A model generated the notes under the pieces. The model ran no database searches, had not been told where the DNA came from, and saw only the letters and a list, made by a program, of their open reading frames with translations. A DNA stretch of 61,061 bases from Welwitschia mirabilis (taxonomy: Eukaryota > Gnetophyta > Gnetopsida > Welwitschiales). A program made the position numbers and the translations under genes. This document shows positions 49,825 through 61,020 of this stretch, in pieces; position 1 is the first letter of the stretch, and every line of letters starts with the position of its first letter. Location: the NCBI GenBank assembly GCA_051453625.1, contig JBOZIK010000001.1:293381973-293443033 (forward strand), written 5' to 3'.

Positions 49825-50520
49825 ATATTACATGTTGTAAGTGTTATTATAAGATAGATACGCATTAATTTTGCAACTATATTGAGATTTGCATTATAAT
49901 CTAATCCATACTATTGTAAAATATATAATGCTACAATATAGGATTTATACCTTTTTATAGTATCATCTGTATATGCCTTTATCTTATATATTCACTTATA
50001 GGAGATAGTCTTCATGTTTGTTTGCATTGAAACTAAGTTCCAAGTGTGATTTTATTTAATAACATGAATTTCTTATTTTATAGCTTTTAAGATTTACTAT
50101 ATGAGGTTGGTTCTAAAACTAAAGCAACATTGACATACCTAGGATTTGGCTTTCTTACTCTAGTTGAATGTCTCAGTCCTTCCTTTATTTCTTCTTACTT
50201 CCTTATTTCTTGTTCTGACTCTTATACCTCATCTTCTAATTGGTTGCTTAATAATTCTTAAATAATTCTTCATGAGTTATTAATTCCTAAGGGCTTGAAA
50301 TTTTTTATGTTATACTTGGGGGAGTGATAATAGGATTTACTAGTTAATCATTAGATTTAACTTATTAGAGACCTGTATGTTTAAATTCTAAAAGAAAAAC
50401 TTGTGATGAACACCATGATACATTTTCATTAAATTCAACTTTCCTACTTATGTAGTAATGGTTAGCGATGGGATTATAGCAGTTTCATCATTCTCTTAAA
50501 ATAATATCTAATAAAAATGC
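49825..50520 (-). pseudogene. Copia integrase-RT linker, copy B
   Basis: Aligns with 23,256-24,003. The minus strand contains YNPIANHYYISRKVEF followed by NENVSW, the copia block after integrase (YNPxxxKxxISRDVxFDE). It continues without interruption into integrase on the right, so this copy is in its original context. Its left edge abuts BR2. Confidence 0.8.
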
Positions 50521-51250
50521 AATAAACAATTTTCTTATCAAACTTATTGTGAAGATGATTAGGAACAAAAACATAACAAATACAATCAAAGAAATGTAAA
50601 TAACTTACACAAATTTTAATATTCCATAATATTTAAAAGATAAAAAAATTTCAAATTTTGATTATGGTATGAAGCTCATAATATAAACTATTTTCTTCAT
50701 ACTTTCTACCCAAAATCATCATAGAATGTTTCTTGCATATGACATACTTTGATAAATTCCTATAAGATGTTTGTTTTTCCTTTTAACCATATCATTTTAT
50801 TTTAGAGTGTAAGGGTATGTTAATTATCTTCTAATTCCATTCCTTTTGAGACAATCTAAGAATTCTTAAGATAGGATTCTCCTCTACTATCCATTTATAA
50901 GAATTTGATTTTATTACTAAGTTTGTTTAAACTTTCTTTTAAAAGTAAACAAACTTTCAAAATACTTTTTCTTTTTCTTTTAAAATATCGATATATACAT
51001 ATGATGAAAAATCATTAATGAATGTTATCATGTATTTCATTGCCTTTACGGAGGCTTATTTCATAGGCACAAACACATCTAAATAAAAACATTTAAAATA
51101 TTTACTTGCTTGAAACTTCGATTCTATGTATCATAATTTATTATTTCCCATACTAGCATCATACACTTACTACATTCTTATAAACTTCTAAGTATGAAAG
51201 TTCTTTTATTGTAGATTTTATCGTTATGGTTTGAATTTTTATATAACCAT
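50521..51250 (-). pseudogene. Copia integrase, broken
   Basis: On the minus strand near 50,880-50,690 a shifted set of frames matches the end of the copia integrase core: NGIRR (KxxGIxRxxT), then a TYPYTLK-like segment and MVKRKNKHLI, equivalent to TPQQNGVAERKNRT and holding the catalytic Glu region. FWVESMKKIVYIM corresponds to the following FWAEA..TAxYL block. The N-terminal zinc region toward 51,250 is too degraded to read. Integrase would insert cDNA into the genome. Confidence 0.75.
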
Positions 51251-51499
51251 ACATAAACTAATTTTAATTTCTATCCTTTCATAATTAATGCTTTAGATTC
51301 TTTATTTATATAATATATTATTACATTATTAAGATAAAAAATTACATAATTATGAGATAATGTTAATTAAAAAATTAATAATAAGTTCTTTTTTATACCT
51401 AGTACAAGATATGCATCTTATAAAATAAATCTATTCTTAATGGAATCAAGGCATCAAATTTGCTACACTAGCATGAGTGATTAGCATTACTACATTGTG

Positions 51500-51545
51500 A
51501 ATTGATGTGGTTTAAAAAACTAGAATCCATAATATAATTAAAATT
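51500..51545 (-). pseudogene. Copia protease active-site relic
   Basis: The minus strand reads IMDSSFLNHI, equivalent to the copia aspartic-protease signature W-x-x-DSGA-x-x-H. The glycine of DSG is now Ser. It is located between gag and integrase as expected. Confidence 0.6.
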
Positions 51546-51749
51546 ATAATTAGTTCCTTTATGAATTGATGTGGTTAATAAGGCATATTCCACATCGTTA
51601 GGTAATCTTTGTGATTACATGGAATCTTGCTTAATAATACAAAAAAATCCTTTTGCATCTTATTCTTCCTCAGTCTTCTATTATTGAGTTGAAGTTATTG
51701 TATTTCTTTCTATTTATTTTTTTATTCTTTGAGCTGGTCCTATATTTTT

Positions 51750-52600
51750 TTTTTCAATAATCATGTGCATAGTAACATTTCTTTCTATAGTTGAAGCATT
51801 TAACATCCAAATGATTCATACTTTTTACTTGAAATCATACTCCTCTTTACTATGAAGTTTGTTTCTACAATCAGATTTACTTATATCTTTATTCCTCCAA
51901 CTAATATGATGCTTTTCTTTCCATGAAAAAATAGAAACTTTTGTTACCTTTAGAGTAGCATTATCTTTTTGTTTAGCTAGAGACTCTTGACTAATCAACA
52001 TTTTCTCTAATTGCACTAGAGATGGTTAAACCTACCATCCTCTAATGGCTATCATAAAATTGATGTATTCATGTCTTAAACCACATATGAAAAATTTACC
52101 TTATTCTTTCGTCCTTAAACTTTTAATTTGGACTAATTTGTAAAATCTCATTGCAAAGAGTTCTCACCTTCAGAAAATACTGACCAATTTTTATCATTTC
52201 TTGATTAATAGATCCAAGCTCATTCTTTAAAAATTAAATTATAGCCTTATTTGTTTTAGAAAATAAATTCTTTATAATATACCAAGCATCTCTAGAAGTT
52301 GTAACATTTTTAATATGCTCTAATAATTCTTTTTTAATTGTAGTTTTAATACCAACATCATCTTACCAGTTTCTACTTTTCACCTATGTAGTGCTACTTC
52401 TTATATTCATGCACTTTTTTTATTTCCTCTAATAATATGTCAAACATCTTATTCTTGTAGATATGAATTAATAAAAAATCATCAATGTATAAAATTATTG
52501 TAGTTAGATATCTTAATCCCTACTATCAAGATTGTAAAATCTACCATTATGCTTGATATGATAAAACTCAAATCCTTATATCATGAAGCTTAATCTTTAG
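51750..52600 (-). pseudogene. Copia gag (UBN2-type) with decayed zinc knuckle
   Basis: Minus strand from about 52,350: VTTSRDAWYIIKNLFSKTNK, GQYFLKVRTLCNEIL and a later YINFMIAIRGW-like block match the UBN2 gag domain of plant copia elements. The frame at 52,016-51,825 is open for 63 codons (no ATG start) and leads into CFNYRKKCYYAHDY near 51,800. That has the C-X2-C-X4-H-X4-C spacing of the RNA-binding zinc knuckle with three key residues turned to Tyr, as expected from TGT-to-TAT and CAC-to-TAT changes. Confidence 0.82.
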
Positions 52601-52652
52601 CTGATCAACTATATAGGCCTCTCTTTTTTACTACACACAATCTTATCACTTT

Positions 52653-52666
52653 TGGCTCTAATACCA
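52653..52666 (-). promoter_or_regulatory. Copia primer-binding site (tRNA-Met type)
   Basis: On the minus strand TGGTATTAGAGCCA lies four bases inside the 5' LTR. It matches the initiator tRNA-Met site TGGTATCAGAGCCA with one C-to-T change. Confidence 0.85.
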
Positions 52667-52670
52667 CTAA

Positions 52671-53029
52671 TGTTAAGCACTTGAATTAATAAGTTAATAA
52701 CATTGATTATGATGTAAGTATTTTATAGTAGGAAATTCAAAAAATAAAAATGATTTAGAGGAATAATTGAATCTTTAATAGGGAATTAGAACCTATCCAT
52801 TTCATAATATTATTATATATCCAAAAATAGACAAATTACATTCTTATATATATGTTTAGCCAACATAGAGAATATGTCAACTAATATAAAACAAAAAAAT
52901 ACATGACAAATAAGATAACCACATAGAAAATAAGATTTCTAATATAGATACATAAAAATAGCATTTCAAACTTTATAGTTCTAAAATTAAACACATCAAA
53001 TATGAACATTAATAATATTGACTAATTTA
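52671..53029 (-). repeat. Copia 5' LTR (right)
   Basis: About 359 bp, the partner of 21,664-22,014. On the plus strand it begins TGTTAAGCAC next to the primer-binding site and ends ctaattta, the decayed TG terminus read on the other strand. Confidence 0.8.
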
Positions 53030-53034
53030 TGCAA
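53030..53034. repeat. Target-site duplication, right copy (TGCAA)
   Basis: Partner of TACAA at 21,659-21,663, with one transition difference. Confidence 0.7.
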
Positions 53035-53930
53035 CTACCAAAATATTATAAAGAATAAAAGATTCCTCAACAAAGGCTAATTCCTATGGAAGAATAATCT
53101 CTAGAGGAACGGTTGAAATGTATGAGTAATACTTTATTAATGAGTTTTTATGAAGAATGAAATAGCATAATAGATCACTAGTTATGAATCTGATATTTTC
53201 TTAAATGAGATGTGGGAAGCATCTGAATCTCTTCTCTACTTAAGAGGATTCCAAAAGAACCGATGTGAAGTACCAGCTATGTCAAAAGGAAAAGCCTAGT
53301 ACTTAAGAAGTTTCAATGCATTTTTTAAAATTTAATGGGAAGGCCATCAATGTTGGATGATTGGTTATTAAGGAGTTCAAAACAAGTCAATTTAAGCTCC
53401 TAAAAAAGGAGGAAATAATCATAAAGGATCATGATATTGCTGAATACACTAGGGTAAGTAAAGTGCTATAACTCTTCCCAAGTAGTTCCTTATGAATGAA
53501 GGTTAAGAGGCATTGAGCAGATATTTTAAAAATGCTAGTTAAAGGCATGAAGGATTCTATGATTAACACTAATAAGTAATTCATCAAGTTATAGAGAATA
53601 AATATGTGAGTTAGAGTGGAAAGAGTGGTGCAAAAAGATAAAAGACATTCTTATCACATTTGTCAAGTGAGAAGGTACATGATTTAAGGAATATGCCATG
53701 AGCCTAGTTATTGTATAAGTGTTATAATTAACCTTTACTATAGGTAAGAGTAGATTAAAGAAAGACATTAGGGAAATTTTATATCACAAAAAAGAGATCT
53801 CATGGCTTTTTTTTAATGGAGTTATCTATATTGCTAAAATTGGAATACTAGTTAAGCATTCTTTAAGATGATTAAGGATCATTGACATTTTTCTATTCAT
53901 TCAAAGTATTTATGTTTTCCTAAAAGAATT
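53035..53930 (-). pseudogene. LINE3 reverse transcriptase, N-terminal half
   Basis: On the minus strand near 53,380-53,300 DGLPIKF and nearby residues match the DGFPxxFF entry motif of plant LINE RT. Near 53,190-53,040 ITSDLLCYFILHK, LEIILPQELAFVEESFIL (one stop read through) and YNILVV match the FRPISLCN...AFVxGRxIxDNIL block. The next expected block (KAYDRxxW) is exactly what starts at 21,658 across the copia element, so the two pieces are halves of one gene. The left part of this interval is unreadable. Confidence 0.75.
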
Positions 53931-56200
53931 ATTAAGGGATGTGCCATTTGGATGAGTTAAATATAACCAAAAAAATATTCTATTGATAGTAATATTTGTA
54001 GGTGATATCCATTCCATAATTTCTCTAGCTTTATCTAAATTAAGGAAAATACACTTCTTAAATAGTATATAACTTAAAAAATGAACAAATTCATTCTAAA
54101 AGGAACATTTTTATATGTCTAAATAAAATTAATGATTCCATAAAGTTTGTAATACTATTTTAAACTATTTATCATGTTCTATATAAAATTTAGTTTAAAA
54201 AAAAAAGAGAGAATGTCATCAATGAATATAATCATAAAGAAATCAAGAACTAATTAGAAGATCTATGATTTATAATACTAAAAAACACTTCCTAAGTATT
54301 AGTTAAACTAAAAGTAATTATTGTAAACTTATAATAAAGGGGCCTCATCTTATTAAATGGTTAATTGGTTCCACGTTCTAGAAAATCCTAAGGTAAATAT
54401 TCTATTGTAAAATTAATTTATAAATATATTCTTATTTAATTAAAACTTAATGTTACCTATATTTTAAATCAACCATTACAAATAATTTAGCTTTCTTTAG
54501 TTGGTCAAGAGATCACTTATTCTTATTAGTATATATTTATTTTTAATAATATCTTTATTTAGCTATTTATAGTGAATGAATAACCTAATAATTTAAACCT
54601 TTTTCCTTACAACTAATATGAGCTATTAACATGATAATACTTTATGATGAATAAAACTTTCTTGTAAAAGTCCTTTAAGCTAAATTTTTAATTCTATCAT
54701 TCCTATAGGATAGACTCTATATCATGCCTTAGAAATTGGATGAGCCTCTATAATTGAGTTTATAGAGAACTTAACTTCTTAAAGAGGTGGTATTCCTAGA
54801 AATTTTATTGTAAATACATCAAGAAATTCTTAAATTAATACTATTGTCTTTATAGAATTTTTTCTTTTCTTTATGTTAGATAATTTTAAATAGATCACAT
54901 GAAACAATATTTCCTTCTTACAATTCCTCTTTATATTATTAATTTTAATTAAATTATTCATAGTTAATTTGAAATGAATTTAGAAGATTAGACTTATCAT
55001 CATGATTTTTCATATTCACTTGACAATCTTTATAAGCTATAATTCTTTTATTTTTTATTAAATAATTCATACCTGTAACAATATTATATTTTCCAATGTT
55101 GAAAAAAATTAATTAAGTATGAAGATTGTATTTACTTAACATACTAATTTGCTTCAAATATGAATTCATTCATAAGATCTATGCATTTGTCAATTAGAGA
55201 AAAAAAAACATTTTTCTTTTAATGTAACCCTATAAGATATGAGGAAATGAGTTGATCTATAGTTAAATAGAATAATCACTTTTTTATTATTAAGTAAATA
55301 TTTAACTTCTATTACTAAATTTTAAAATTAGAGTTCTTAATTATTTAGTAATATTTAAATTGATTATATTTAGTATAAGATAGTTTGCAACCCTTAAGGG
55401 TTTTCTAATTATTATGTAGAATATCTCTTGGTACATAGTAAACATTCTTCAACTTTGTAACTTTATTTATAATTAATGCAATATAAAACATTATTTCTTG
55501 GTACTCATATGACTTTAAGTAGAAACATTTCAATTACTCTTGAATCATCCATGCTTGTGTTCATTATAGTTATTATTTTTCATATTACTTTTACTATTGT
55601 TATTTTTCTTCAAATGTCAATTATTGTTTTAATAAGCTATCTATGATTGATTTTCTTTAAATGTAGGATCTTTAAGAAAAATTATTGTCTTATTCTCTTA
55701 TTGCTATTATTAGCTATATCCATGGTCTTAGCTAAAATTTTTAATTTGAACATGAATACTTCAGTAGCAAAATAAGAAGGAATTCTATTAGTAAAATAAT
55801 TTATTTTGGCTTCTTCATCAAGATCATATGTAATACATATCTTAATTATCCCATGAAGTTGCATTTATAAGAGTCTATGGTTACATATAAGCTTATCTCA
55901 TGCCGCATAAATCAATAACCTTTTAATGCATATAAAACTTGGTAACATACATTTTTATTTTCATCATAGATTAGTTTATCATTTTAACATGTAAAAAACT
56001 AAATAATCCTTTTTATATTCATCAAATTATAAAGTTCTTATAAATTTTTCAAGATTCTTTAACCATGGTTCTACTTTACATGAATTAAAACCTCTTCCAA
56101 AAATTGGTGGATTTAACTTAATAAATTTCTAAAGAAATATCCTCATATAGACTTCTTTATTAGGCTAATTATTACCATTGTTTACTTATGGAATGTGAAC
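53931..56200 (-). mobile_element. Ty3/gypsy fragment (gag, protease region, RT), broken
   Basis: Minus strand. The gag region starts near 56,130 with PPIFGRGFNSCKVEPWLKNL and runs through frame 55,864-55,682 (YFTNRIPSYFATEVFMFKLK), a typical plant gypsy gag domain. After an unreadable protease stretch, RT begins near 54,840 with FLDVF and IPPL, then NSIIEAHPISKA. It has FIDDIL, carrying the catalytic Asp pair, near 54,220, and AREIMEWISPTNITINRIFF near 54,040-53,980. RNase H and integrase are missing: the element stops near 53,940, where LINE3 sequence begins, so it is truncated. It is not a close copy of the 4-8 kb gypsy element. Confidence 0.85.
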
Positions 56201-56789
56201 TCAATCAATTATTTATAATAGAAACTATATAAATGCATTTATTAATGCCTTTAAATTAGTATAAAATAAGTACTAATTTTTTATTCTTTTATTGTTGATT
56301 GACCCATGTGTTTTCTTAATATTGATTATCTAGCACAATTATATTAACCTTAAGAGTTAGTTAATGATGATGCATCATATATAAGGGGTAATAAATATTA
56401 TCATATTATATATTAAATGGAACAATATTATATTATTATAGTTAAATATTAATAAATTAATGTGATCTTAATAAGGATTGTGTTATCATCCTTAGGTAAT
56501 TAGTTCTTACTAATGTTATCATTTGTTTTATAATTTAAAGAGAATAAGTAGGTTTCTTTCTCTTGTTTCTTTCAAATTGATATAATCTATTTTATTCATG
56601 AGTTACTAAAAAGGGATATTCTTTGAGGTTGAATGATTACAAAATTATAAAATTTCATAAGGATTATGATATAATATTAGACATATTTTTTTAACCTACT
56701 AGTTCTCTTAACTTAAATAGAAATAAATCCTATGAGATAATTACCTAGAATCATATGAATATTGTATTAATTGCATTTTTTCCCTTTTC
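56201..56789. other. AT-rich stretch before BR3
   Basis: Probably the 5' part (leader or LTR) of the gypsy fragment, but no primer-binding site or LTR end was recognised. Confidence 0.35.
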
Positions 56790-59700
56790 CTTAGATTTAG
56801 AAGATATCATAATGTTATATACATTTTCATTTTCCTTCTCATTTGAGAAACATGAGTGGGAGACATTCTAATAATGAATAAAATATGATAAGGAAATTTC
56901 ATTTCTTCTTATCTTAGTTATGAAAATACTTGGAGAGCTTTTTTTTTAAAGTTACCATAACAAACTTGGTAATATTAAAGATACCATTATCAACTATTTT
57001 ATTTAAACATCAATTATGTATAGTTTGTTGATGATAAATATAATTGGCATATTATTTAAGATTTTAAATTCATTTTTAAAAAATAAGGTATATAATGTTT
57101 CTACTTAATTCATAATTTTAATTCTTTTTTAATTACTTATAATATTAGAAAGGATATCTTTTAATCAAATATTGGTGTATTATAGCATTCCTAAGAAGGA
57201 TGGATACATGTTTATGGTCTATGATTAGGGAAACAATTTTAAAGAAAAAGTAGTGTAAAGGGGAGAGAGACTATCATAAGCTATGGAACTCTAGCTTTCT
57301 ATGTCTATTGTTCATACTCTACCTTTTCATATGGTCTCATGTTACAAAGTTTTAATTTCCATCCTCAACCATTTGGAAAGCTTTAGAGGACTTTTTAATG
57401 CTTTAACATTAACTATTACTCCTTGCTTAGTATTAATTAGATTATCTTATGCCTTTTCACAAAGGTAGGTAAATTGGCCATATGCCATTTATCTCATGTT
57501 AAAATTACACTCTTTAAAAAACTAGTTTACAAACTTTATACTACTGATAGATAATGAGTGAAACTTAAGAAAGTTAAATACTTTTATGAAGAGATTCCTT
57601 TTTACACTTACCCTTTACTTACATTCTCAAGTTCTATATGATATAATTTTTAGGTAATTAAATCATTATTTAAATCTCATATTCATATGAATGAATTCAA
57701 ATTTAGTGGAAACCATCTAACTTATTTTCATTAAAAAAAGCATACTTTAATTTTCAGTATAATACTCATAACCATGTAAAGGCACAATGGTAAAAATATC
57801 CTCTTTTACTCTATTATAAGTTATCTTTTTTAAAATTCTTACATAGAAAAATATTGATATTAATCTTACTCAAAGTTATTTGTATTTTATTATATGATTC
57901 TTATGAATAATGGGATAACCTTGTAAAAATAGTCAAGAATTATTACTTTTAATGTAATTATATGCATGGCTTCTCAAAAGAGTTTTACAGACAATATGTA
58001 ATTTTAACCATTCACTAAATATAAGTGCAAATAATTGTTCTAACATAGTATCAACTCTTAATAAAGCCTTTGTAGTTATGATCAATTCTCTTTCAAGCTT
58101 TTATTATTTATAAAATTTTAGTGTGCAATTATGGATTTAATAAATGTTTTAGATGTTTCATTTTCTCTCAATCTAAATATAGCTATTTTTTATTTTATAA
58201 ATATCTAGAATAACATAGAGAGTATGTTTTTAGTCTTAGCTTGGTTTGTGATTTATCTTTTATCATATTTGATTTTCTATACTATAAGTTTTTCTTTGTG
58301 ATATATAGGCTTCTCTAAATATGTCCTATCTATTATTTAAGATAATTCTTAAAAAGTTAGAAAAATGATTTAATGTGTAAAATATTATGAAAGTGGTAAG
58401 AGGTTTATTTAATTATAACATAGAGCAACATACATTTTTGATATAGCATAAAATTAGTTTCACATGTTATAACTAATTATGATGCTACTTTAGTCTGAAA
58501 TATTATGATGGTTATGTAATGCTTAAAATTTATGTCAATTATAGAGATGTCCTAATAAAATGTTTAACATAGCTTATCAAGTATAAAATGGATTACTTAT
58601 AAAAGAAAAAAGAAAAATATTAATAAGAAAAAACACCATCTATAGAAATAAAAATCAAATATTAATATCTTATTGTAAATTAATATCACTAGTTACTAAA
58701 ATAATTCCTTTAAACTTTAAGCTCAGTACATTCTCAACTTCATATATCAAAGAACTATACCACTATCTAAAAGATTATAGTTAACCGTGAAGCCCTCCAA
58801 GCATAAATACATAATAAAATGACTTAATTAATGGATGAAATATAGGTGTATTCTCTAGAAATAAGGCATAGGCACATATAATCATTAGTGTAGTCCTACC
58901 ACCACTTAGGGATAGACATTAAAAATAATTTTAGTAATTTGTACACTTAACATGGTTTTGTAGATAAAGTATAATAATTATTTATATTAACATGAAAAAA
59001 TAAGCATAATTAAGACATTAAAACATATAAAAACCATGTGTTAACACAAGATTTAATCATGATTTTTGATCAACAATTATTTCTTCCTACATGGAATTAC
59101 CTATCAACCCTTACTGACATGAAATAGTAGTACTATTAAGGTAGAAGATATGTTTTTTAAGGACAGCATCCAATAATTAATTTCATATGATAGGGATGCA
59201 TCATACTTAAAATAATTAGTATCAATAAGAGATAACATTTCCTAGAAAACATGAAAATCACATCACTATGGTCAATGTGGATGACACTAGTTGTTCATCC
59301 ATGATGTCTCTATCATCCTATATTATTACCATTGAGATAGGATAAATCTATTTACTATTTTCTTTTGTAGCCTCAAACTATTTTTCTTTTATGGTCTTAA
59401 TGAATGGTACTATCTAAATCTCATCTTCTAAGTATTACACTTTATTAATTAAAGTTAACCATCATAGGATGTAGGCCTTTATGATCAATATCGTTCATCA
59501 TTTTATTCTCCCATGATTGTTTATCATTACATTTTAATAATCATTCAAATTATGTATAACTACATAAGCTTAGTCAATGGTATATTAAATACAGAGAAAG
59601 GAAAATTTAAGTTAATTAATAAATTGGAATTTAAATGGATGTATCCTTAATCATTTATCTCTAGTTATTTTAAGACATTAAAGGAAACATTACAAGATGA

Positions 59701-60627
59701 CATACAAAACTAAAGCAAGTAAATTACATACTCATGACAACTCTAAGGCTTGATAGGATAAATCCTAATACTTTACAGTTTTCAAATATGAATTTTATTT
59801 TCACAAGAATTTAAATTCATCTATCTTAATCAAAATTATTCTATAATTTTATTTTATGATATTTCTAAAGTAAAAAATAAAAAATCTAAGTTTCTAAGAG
59901 AATAAAATAAAATTCATCATTGATGAGTATAAATGAATGAGTCCTTAGCTACTAAAATTAAATGAATTATTATCTTTAATGCTTAATATTTTGTAATTCC
60001 ATGTTAATAATTTTTTAAAAATTTAAATACATTTCTTCTTCTAGGTTCAAGTTACATTGTCAATGTTTTAAGAAATCACTTATTAAGTGAAATTAATTTG
60101 TCAAATCGAAAAACATATTTATTGTTAAGGAATTTTATCCTATATTAATTAATTATAGAGGGATATTTTTCAATAAAATTTTATTTCAAAATCTTGATTA
60201 TGCTATAGCTTTTGATACTCATATGGTAGTGCATCAATTTCATTATAAATATTGGTTTTTATCTTCATACCTAAGAATTATAATTTAAAGTGATAGGCAT
60301 TATGGCTAACACAAAAATTCCTTTAAAAAAAGGAAATAAATTCTTAAAATTTTCCAACTCTAATACTATAAAGTGTATATGTAATAGTTTATATAATAAC
60401 ATTTTTAACTACTCCTTTAGGTATCTTAACATATGAATATACAACTTTTAACATTACATGAGATTTTTAAAAATCTTTTAATTATAATAGTATATTAAAA
60501 AAAGGCATTATATTTGTACGAGCTACAAGATAGAAAAAACTTCATCTATCATGTATTCCCCTATTCTACATGATATAATAGTTATTTATGATCTCTTCAT
60601 TAGGGAGGAATTTCATCTAGTGTAGTT
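56790..60627. repeat. BR3, third copy of the large repeat (partial)
   Basis: Starts at the same point as BR1 (atcataatgttata) and stays collinear with BR1 24.0-27.95 kb and BR2 to 44.1 kb. It is interrupted by the TRIM-like element at 60,628; any remainder would lie beyond the window. It keeps the roughly 100 bp missing from BR2 (59,167-59,270). Its left neighbour is gypsy sequence, not copia linker. Confidence 0.85.
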
Positions 60628-60733
60628 TGATGCAGCTAGTACCCTAACCAACCAAAATGCCAAGGCACTTTAGTGGTAAGGCACTCCTGCTTATATTTAT
60701 CACTTTCATTCTTCTCCCAATCCATGTGGGATT

Positions 60734-60833
60734 NNNNNNNNNNNNNNNNNNNNNNNNNNNNNNNNNNNNNNNNNNNNNNNNNNNNNNNNNNNNNNNNNNN
60801 NNNNNNNNNNNNNNNNNNNNNNNNNNNNNNNNN
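60734..60833. other. Assembly gap (100 N)
   Basis: It abuts a tandem repeat and is probably a collapsed array inside the TRIM LTR. Confidence 0.99.
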
Positions 60834-60910
60834 ATTCACCATCACTTTGCCATCTCATATGGCTTAACACTATTCACCATCACTTTAGCCACCTCTTATG
60901 GCTTAACACT
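60834..60910. repeat. 38/39-bp tandem repeat in the TRIM LTR
   Basis: Two units (60,834-60,871 and 60,872-60,910) both begin attcaccatcacttt and end tatggcttaacact. The first is flush with the gap, so more units may be missing. Confidence 0.95.
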
Positions 60911-61006
60911 TAAGTCGCCTCCTGCGACTCTTTGTGGGTGATTCTGCATCAACCAACCCACATTAGAATCGAGCTTGCCCTTGAGCTCCACATGCCAGCG
61001 ATCTTC

Positions 61007-61020
61007 TGGCTCTGATACCA
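61007..61020 (-). promoter_or_regulatory. TRIM primer-binding site
   Basis: The minus strand reads TGGTATCAGAGCCA, two bases from the LTR end. It is an exact match to the common plant initiator tRNA-Met primer-binding site. Confidence 0.92.

Larger units (their letters stand above)
21659..53034 (-). mobile_element. Ty1/copia retrotransposon, dead, stretched by nested insertions
   Basis: The element lies on the minus strand. The right LTR is the 5' LTR, then PBS, gag, protease and integrase (52.67-50.5 kb). The 3' half carries linker, RT and RNase H (24.0-22.03 kb), then polypurine tract and left LTR. Integrase before RT is the copia order. Both LTRs share aligned ends, a 5-bp target duplication is present, and both outer flanks read as adjacent parts of one LINE RT gene. 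That supports a single insertion event. About 26 kb of other repeats now separate the two halves. All coding blocks are broken. Confidence 0.8.
60628..60951 (-). repeat. TRIM 3' LTR
   Basis: 324 bases as assembled, including a 100-N gap. It contains a hairpin AGTCGC-CTCCT-GCGACT (60,913-60,929) and a tandem repeat of 38-39 bases beside the gap. Confidence 0.8.

Noticed and set aside
60666-60690. tRNA gene head suggested by tagtggtaaggc in the TRIM LTR
   Set aside because: A-box-like motif only. No B-box at the right distance, and the context is a clear LTR.
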